From: Bacillus sp. NTK071
GTDB lineage: Bacteria; Bacillota; Bacilli; Bacillales; Guptibacillaceae
Reading direction: 5' to 3'
Length of the DNA stretch: 64,000 nucleotides
NCBI RefSeq assembly: GCF_017303315.1
Contig: NZ_JAFKOI010000004.1
Coordinates: 1 to 64,000, forward strand
Of this stretch, positions 61,347 to 64,000 are shown one piece after another (positions within the stretch are counted from its first letter, which is position 1; the number at the start of each line of letters is the position of its first letter). The notes beneath the pieces were generated by a model that searched no databases, was not told the origin of the DNA, and was given only the letters and a program-made list of their open reading frames with translations. Made by a program: the position numbers and the translations under genes.

Positions 61347-61748
61347 TTAACGTATCTCCTTCCCCACTAACCAATCACAAGCCTGCCCAGCAACAAAACT
61401 CTCAAACTCATCACTCACATTACCGGCACAATCATTAAATATTTCAGTTATGTCCTTCCAATAAAGCACTCCTAGTCCTTTAAAATTTTGGAGACCACCC
61501 TTCCGATATTGAAAATGCTCTACAAATTGTTTCCTACCCTGGACAATCTCTTCGTAGTATTGGTTAACTGTCCTCACCCCTATAGGGGAATACTGCTCAT
61601 CAAGCACCAGCAGTGAAAAATAAAAGTCCTTTTTCCCGGCATAGTTCGATCCCACGTCAATGTTTCGCAATACCTGATTCCGTTCTTTATTGTGAGTTGT
61701 ACCAGCTGAGATATCTGATTTATATTTCGCTTCAATAACTAGAATCAT
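61347..61748 (-). pseudogene. C-terminal fragment of a PD-(D/E)XK-like nuclease truncated by a repeat
   Basis: 133 codons beginning ILVIEAKYKSDISAG. VIEAKY is the E-x-K end of a PD-(D/E)XK active site, so the preceding Asp-bearing half is missing. Upstream the frame runs into the GAATCATCGGGG end of a repeat at 61742, whose CGATGATTC supplies an accidental Met-Ile start. The rest (NYAGKKDFYFSLLVLDE, FESFVAGQACDWLVGKEI) is undamaged. Expression and activity are unlikely. Confidence 0.75.
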
Positions 61749-61884
61749 CGGGGACGGTTCTAGTGATTCATCATCTAATTAATAAAAGACCAGGCGAGCT
61801 AATTACTGATGTATATAGCCGACTGGTCTTTCTTATGCTCATATAGATGGACTGAAAGAATCATGAGAACCGTCCCCACGATTC
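61742..61884. repeat. GGGACGGTTC-family repeat, full copy (A6)
   Basis: 143 bp with inverted ends GAATCATCGGGGACGGTTCT and AGAACCGTCCCCACGATTC and an internal imperfect hairpin (GACCAGGCGAGCTAA...TATAGCCGACTGGTC). Nearly identical to the copy at 62643-62785 in the same orientation. Its left end truncates a nuclease gene and its right end truncates a lipase gene. Confidence 0.9.
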
Positions 61885-62211
61885 CCCCTTTTCATATACG
61901 AGATTACCATTTTCAATGCTTGCTTCACCAGATGCTAACATCGCGTCTTGTGAAGGAGATCCGACATACTTAGACTTAACTTCAGTTGTAACTGAAGTGG
62001 GCATTTCTGTGCCGCGAAAACTGATGACGATTTCGTTTGAATGAAGTTTTTGTAATACATAACCTTGTAGTCCTGTTTCCTCATCGATTATAGTATCAAT
62101 AGGATACCATGTTACTCTTTCTCCATTAATGTTTATTGGAATACTCTTTAGATCATCTTTGTATGTAAGTCTAGATATTTCGACAGCTTCGTAATCAACT
62201 AAATTTTTCAT
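61861..62211 (-). pseudogene. N-terminal remnant of a third lipase-like effector
   Basis: 116 codons; the first ~108 (MKNLVDYEAVEISRLTYKDD..., GYVLQKLHSNEIVISFRGTEMP, KYVGSPSQDAMLASGEA, GNLVYEKG) align with the start of the intact 464-residue protein at 30167-31561. The last residues ESWGRFS and the stop are encoded by the end of the repeat A6. The catalytic Ser motif and the helical half are missing. It is placed head to head with an intact lipoprotein gene, as in the 31-kb locus. Confidence 0.85.
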
Positions 62212-62252
62212 ATTAATAAACTCCTTAATGAATTGATAAAGAGGTGATTTTA

Positions 62253-62588
62253 TTGAAGAAAATAAATGGTATTATTTTGCTTTCAATTATACTATTAGGA
62301 GGATGTAATGTGAACTCATCCAATCAAACTTATGATAATAACACAATTGAAAAAGCAAGAGAAAGTGTTGAAAGCTATTTTAGAAATAATTATGATAACG
62401 TAGAAAAAATAAAGTTTAGTGAAGACACTGATGATCCAATGGGTGGTTTAATGATAAACGGCACTATTAATGACGCTGATTTTTCAGCAAGTGTAAACCC
62501 TGAAGATTTCACTGTGAATAGTGTAGGTGAAACAGAAGGATTTCCTGAAGTGAAAAAAGAATGCCAAGAAAAAGTTTGTGATTATTAA
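62253..62588 (+). CDS. Small lipoprotein, orphan candidate immunity protein
   Basis: 111 residues from TTG 62253 after AAGAGGTGATTTTA, the same arrangement as the paralogue at 31611; a GTG nine bases upstream lies inside the ribosome site. The signal peptide ends in LLGGC. The mature part SVESYFRNNYDNVEKIKF, DDPMGGLMINGTIND and ECQEKVCDY is the closest match to the 31611 protein. Intact although its lipase partner is destroyed, so it may now serve as protection against incoming lipases of other strains (inference). Confidence 0.75.
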   Translation: MKKINGIILLSIILLGGCNVNSSNQTYDNNTIEKARESVESYFRNNYDNVEKIKFSEDTDDPMGGLMINGTINDADFSASVNPEDFTVNSVGETEGFPEVKKECQEKVCDY

Positions 62589-62642
62589 CAGAAGCTAATA
62601 AAATACCTTTTAATTAGAAATGTCCAATTTGCAATTGCAACG

Positions 62643-62785
62643 GGAATCATCGGGGACGGTTCTAGTGATTCATCATCTAATTAATAAAAGACCAGGCGAG
62701 CTAAATACTGATGTATATAGCCGACTGGTCTTTCTTAGCTCATATAGATGGACTGAAAGAATCATGAGAACCGTCCCCACGATTC
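62643..62785. repeat. GGGACGGTTC-family repeat, full copy (A7)
   Basis: 143 bp, the same orientation and almost the same sequence as A6 at 61742-61884 (differences include one missing base pair in TTCTTATGCTC and AATTAC/AATAC). The pair forms direct repeats around the lipase remnant and lipoprotein gene. It lies between that lipoprotein gene and the symporter gene. Confidence 0.9.
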
Positions 62786-62816
62786 GTTAAAAAACATGAG
62801 ACAGAGGAATCTTCCC

Positions 62817-64000
62817 CTAAACATCTTTCTCACTAAAATAATTCACCTGAGGCCTTGCCCCTCTCTGACCCCCAACCTCTCGTCCTTTTTCTTTCACTGC
62901 ATCTTTCGCTCGTCGAACGGCATGGCCATACTTACGCTCCCAGCTTTTAGTCGCAGCGGCGAACGCAATAAGAGTTACGACTGCGAGCGCTCCTGTCGCT
63001 GGTAAGAAGGAAGGCGAGATCATACCATCCGCATACGCGACGCCTAGTGGTGAGAAGACGAGATATGTTTCGCAGATGCTTGCGATAAGTAGAATACCTG
63101 CAGGAACGCTGTACTTCCACGGCGTCATGTTAACCTTAGACGCTTTCGGGAAGATATACGCGTTTTCTTGCGGTTTCCAATACGCAATACCAAACATGAT
63201 CGCGACTTCAGCTACGAATAGAATGCCGTAGATATGGATGAAGTGGATGTTAAGCGGAAGACCGAATAGTTGCTCCGTTCCCCATACCATCATATAGTAG
63301 GCAACAACATGGAAGATGATGGCTGCTTTTGCGGCTAATGCCGGTACCTTTTTCGATAGAATACCGATAAGTACGACGGCAACGATCGGGATGTTAAAGA
63401 AGCCTGTGAATTTACGAATCAAATCCCATAGTCCGTTCGGTGCATACATGAGCATCAGTGACACGAAGAATGTGACAAGCGCGATGATCGAACCGAACCA
63501 TTTACTTGCGGTGATGAGCTGTTCATCTGTCGCATTTTTCTTCATTGCCGGTTTGTAGATATCGAGTGCAAACATCGTCGATGCACTGTTTAGTAGCGAG
63601 TTGTACGAACTGAGAACCGCACCAAGTAAGACAGCGAGGAAGAAGCCTGATAAGTAGGATGGTAGCACGTTCATCACTAGAGTAGGATACGCCAGGTCGA
63701 CGGATTTTAGATCCCCACCATATAGGTGAAACGCGATAACGCCAGGCACCATCATGAAGATCGGAATCAGAAGCTTAAAGAATCCTGAGAAAATAACGCC
63801 TTTCTGACCTTCTTTTAAGCTTTGTGCCCCTAGCGTGCGTTGAATAACGTACTGATTCGTTGCCCAGTAGAACATATTTGCGATAATAAGTCCTGTGAAG
63901 ATGGTACCGAATGGAACGGAATCTTCTGGACCACCGATTGCATTAAGCTTCTCAGGGTTTGTGGTGGTGATTGTTTTGACACCATCAAGAAAAGCACCGT
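62817..64000 (-). CDS. Sodium:solute symporter (SSS family), partial at the window edge
   Basis: The frame is open from the stop at 62817 to the right edge of the window, so the start lies outside. The visible ~394 residues include WATNQYVIQRTLGAQSLKEGQKG, the typical helix-5/6 signature of SGLT-like symporters (GQ.YWATNQ...QR.LAAK). A further nine or so membrane helices follow, then a basic cytoplasmic tail (RRAKDAVKEKGREVGG). Members import sugars, solutes or vitamins with Na+; the substrate is unknown, though the WATNQ type is common among sugar transporters. Confidence 0.88.
   Translation of the reverse strand, partial: GAFLDGVKTITTTNPEKLNAIGGPEDSVPFGTIFTGLIIANMFYWATNQYVIQRTLGAQSLKEGQKGVIFSGFFKLLIPIFMMVPGVIAFHLYGGDLKSVDLAYPTLVMNVLPSYLSGFFLAVLLGAVLSSYNSLLNSASTMFALDIYKPAMKKNATDEQLITASKWFGSIIALVTFFVSLMLMYAPNGLWDLIRKFTGFFNIPIVAVVLIGILSKKVPALAAKAAIIFHVVAYYMMVWGTEQLFGLPLNIHFIHIYGILFVAEVAIMFGIAYWKPQENAYIFPKASKVNMTPWKYSVPAGILLIASICETYLVFSPLGVAYADGMISPSFLPATGALAVVTLIAFAAATKSWERKYGHAVRRAKDAVKEKGREVGGQRGARPQVNYFSEKDV

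Noticed and set aside
20588-62785. Repeats taken as a CRISPR array
   Set aside because: Copies are kilobases apart, ~140-180 bp long, and have inverted ends and internal hairpins; there are no short regular spacers and no cas genes.

Overview
The window looks like an accessory-rich stretch of a low-GC Gram-positive chromosome, most likely from the family Bacillaceae. This rests on AT-rich codon use, strong AGGAGG-type ribosome binding sites, LXG/DUF4176 polymorphic toxins, luxS, an NhaC antiporter and Bacillus-style intrinsic terminators. The genus cannot be fixed from the sequence. I see no rRNA, tRNA, CRISPR array or replication origin. Most genes lie on the minus strand.

Layout. 0.1-3.9 kb: a type VII secretion (T7SS) polymorphic-toxin operon: DUF4176 protein, two small helical helpers, an LXG toxin with a TNT-like NADase tip, a probable immunity gene, and the remnant of another toxin tip. 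4.3-10.4 kb: mostly housekeeping or transport genes (DMT transporter, DsrE protein plus a sulfonate/nitrate-type ABC importer, flavin reductase, NERD protein). 10.8-15.2 kb: a DUF6792 lipase-like protein with a helical partner and three tandem lipoprotein genes, the third decayed. 15.5-20.4 kb: nuclease genes (PD-(D/E)XK protein, a sulfur-binding HNH restriction enzyme with a broken small partner, a DUF5655 protein) and a MazG-like pyrophosphohydrolase. 20.8-29.0 kb: a complete four-gene Wadjet (JetABCD) anti-plasmid system of the TIGR02677-02680 type. 29.8-33.2 kb: a second lipase-like T7SS-type protein and its helper, facing a row of progressively decayed small lipoproteins. 33.3-41.6 kb: a two-gene system that fits Druantia type III (DruH + DruE). 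42-51 kb: peptidase and TPR regulator pair, OB-fold membrane protein, luxS, nhaC, D-cysteine desulfhydrase and its divergent LysR regulator. 51.5-57 kb: a three-gene system matching Shango (TerB protein, DUF2791 ATPase, helicase). 57.3-60.9 kb: an IS21-family element inside a CoiA-like gene. 61-62.6 kb: gene fragments and a third lipase/lipoprotein locus. 62.8 kb to the end: a sodium:solute symporter that runs off the window.

Two themes link the regions. First, three lipase-type loci plus the LXG locus look like an interbacterial toxin repertoire with duplicated and decaying immunity genes. The reversed domain order (catalytic domain first, helical targeting region last), small helical partner and lipoprotein resemble the TslA/TilA lipase system of staphylococci. 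Second, at least three families of short palindromic repeats are scattered through intergenic DNA: a GGGACGGTTC family of about 143 bp, a GGGACAGG...GTCCC family of about 165-180 bp, and short GGGGTCAGGT hairpins. Several copies of the first family sit exactly at the broken ends of truncated genes (a UvrD-like helicase, a nuclease, a lipase and a lipoprotein). They therefore mark, and may have caused, rearrangements that shaped this island.
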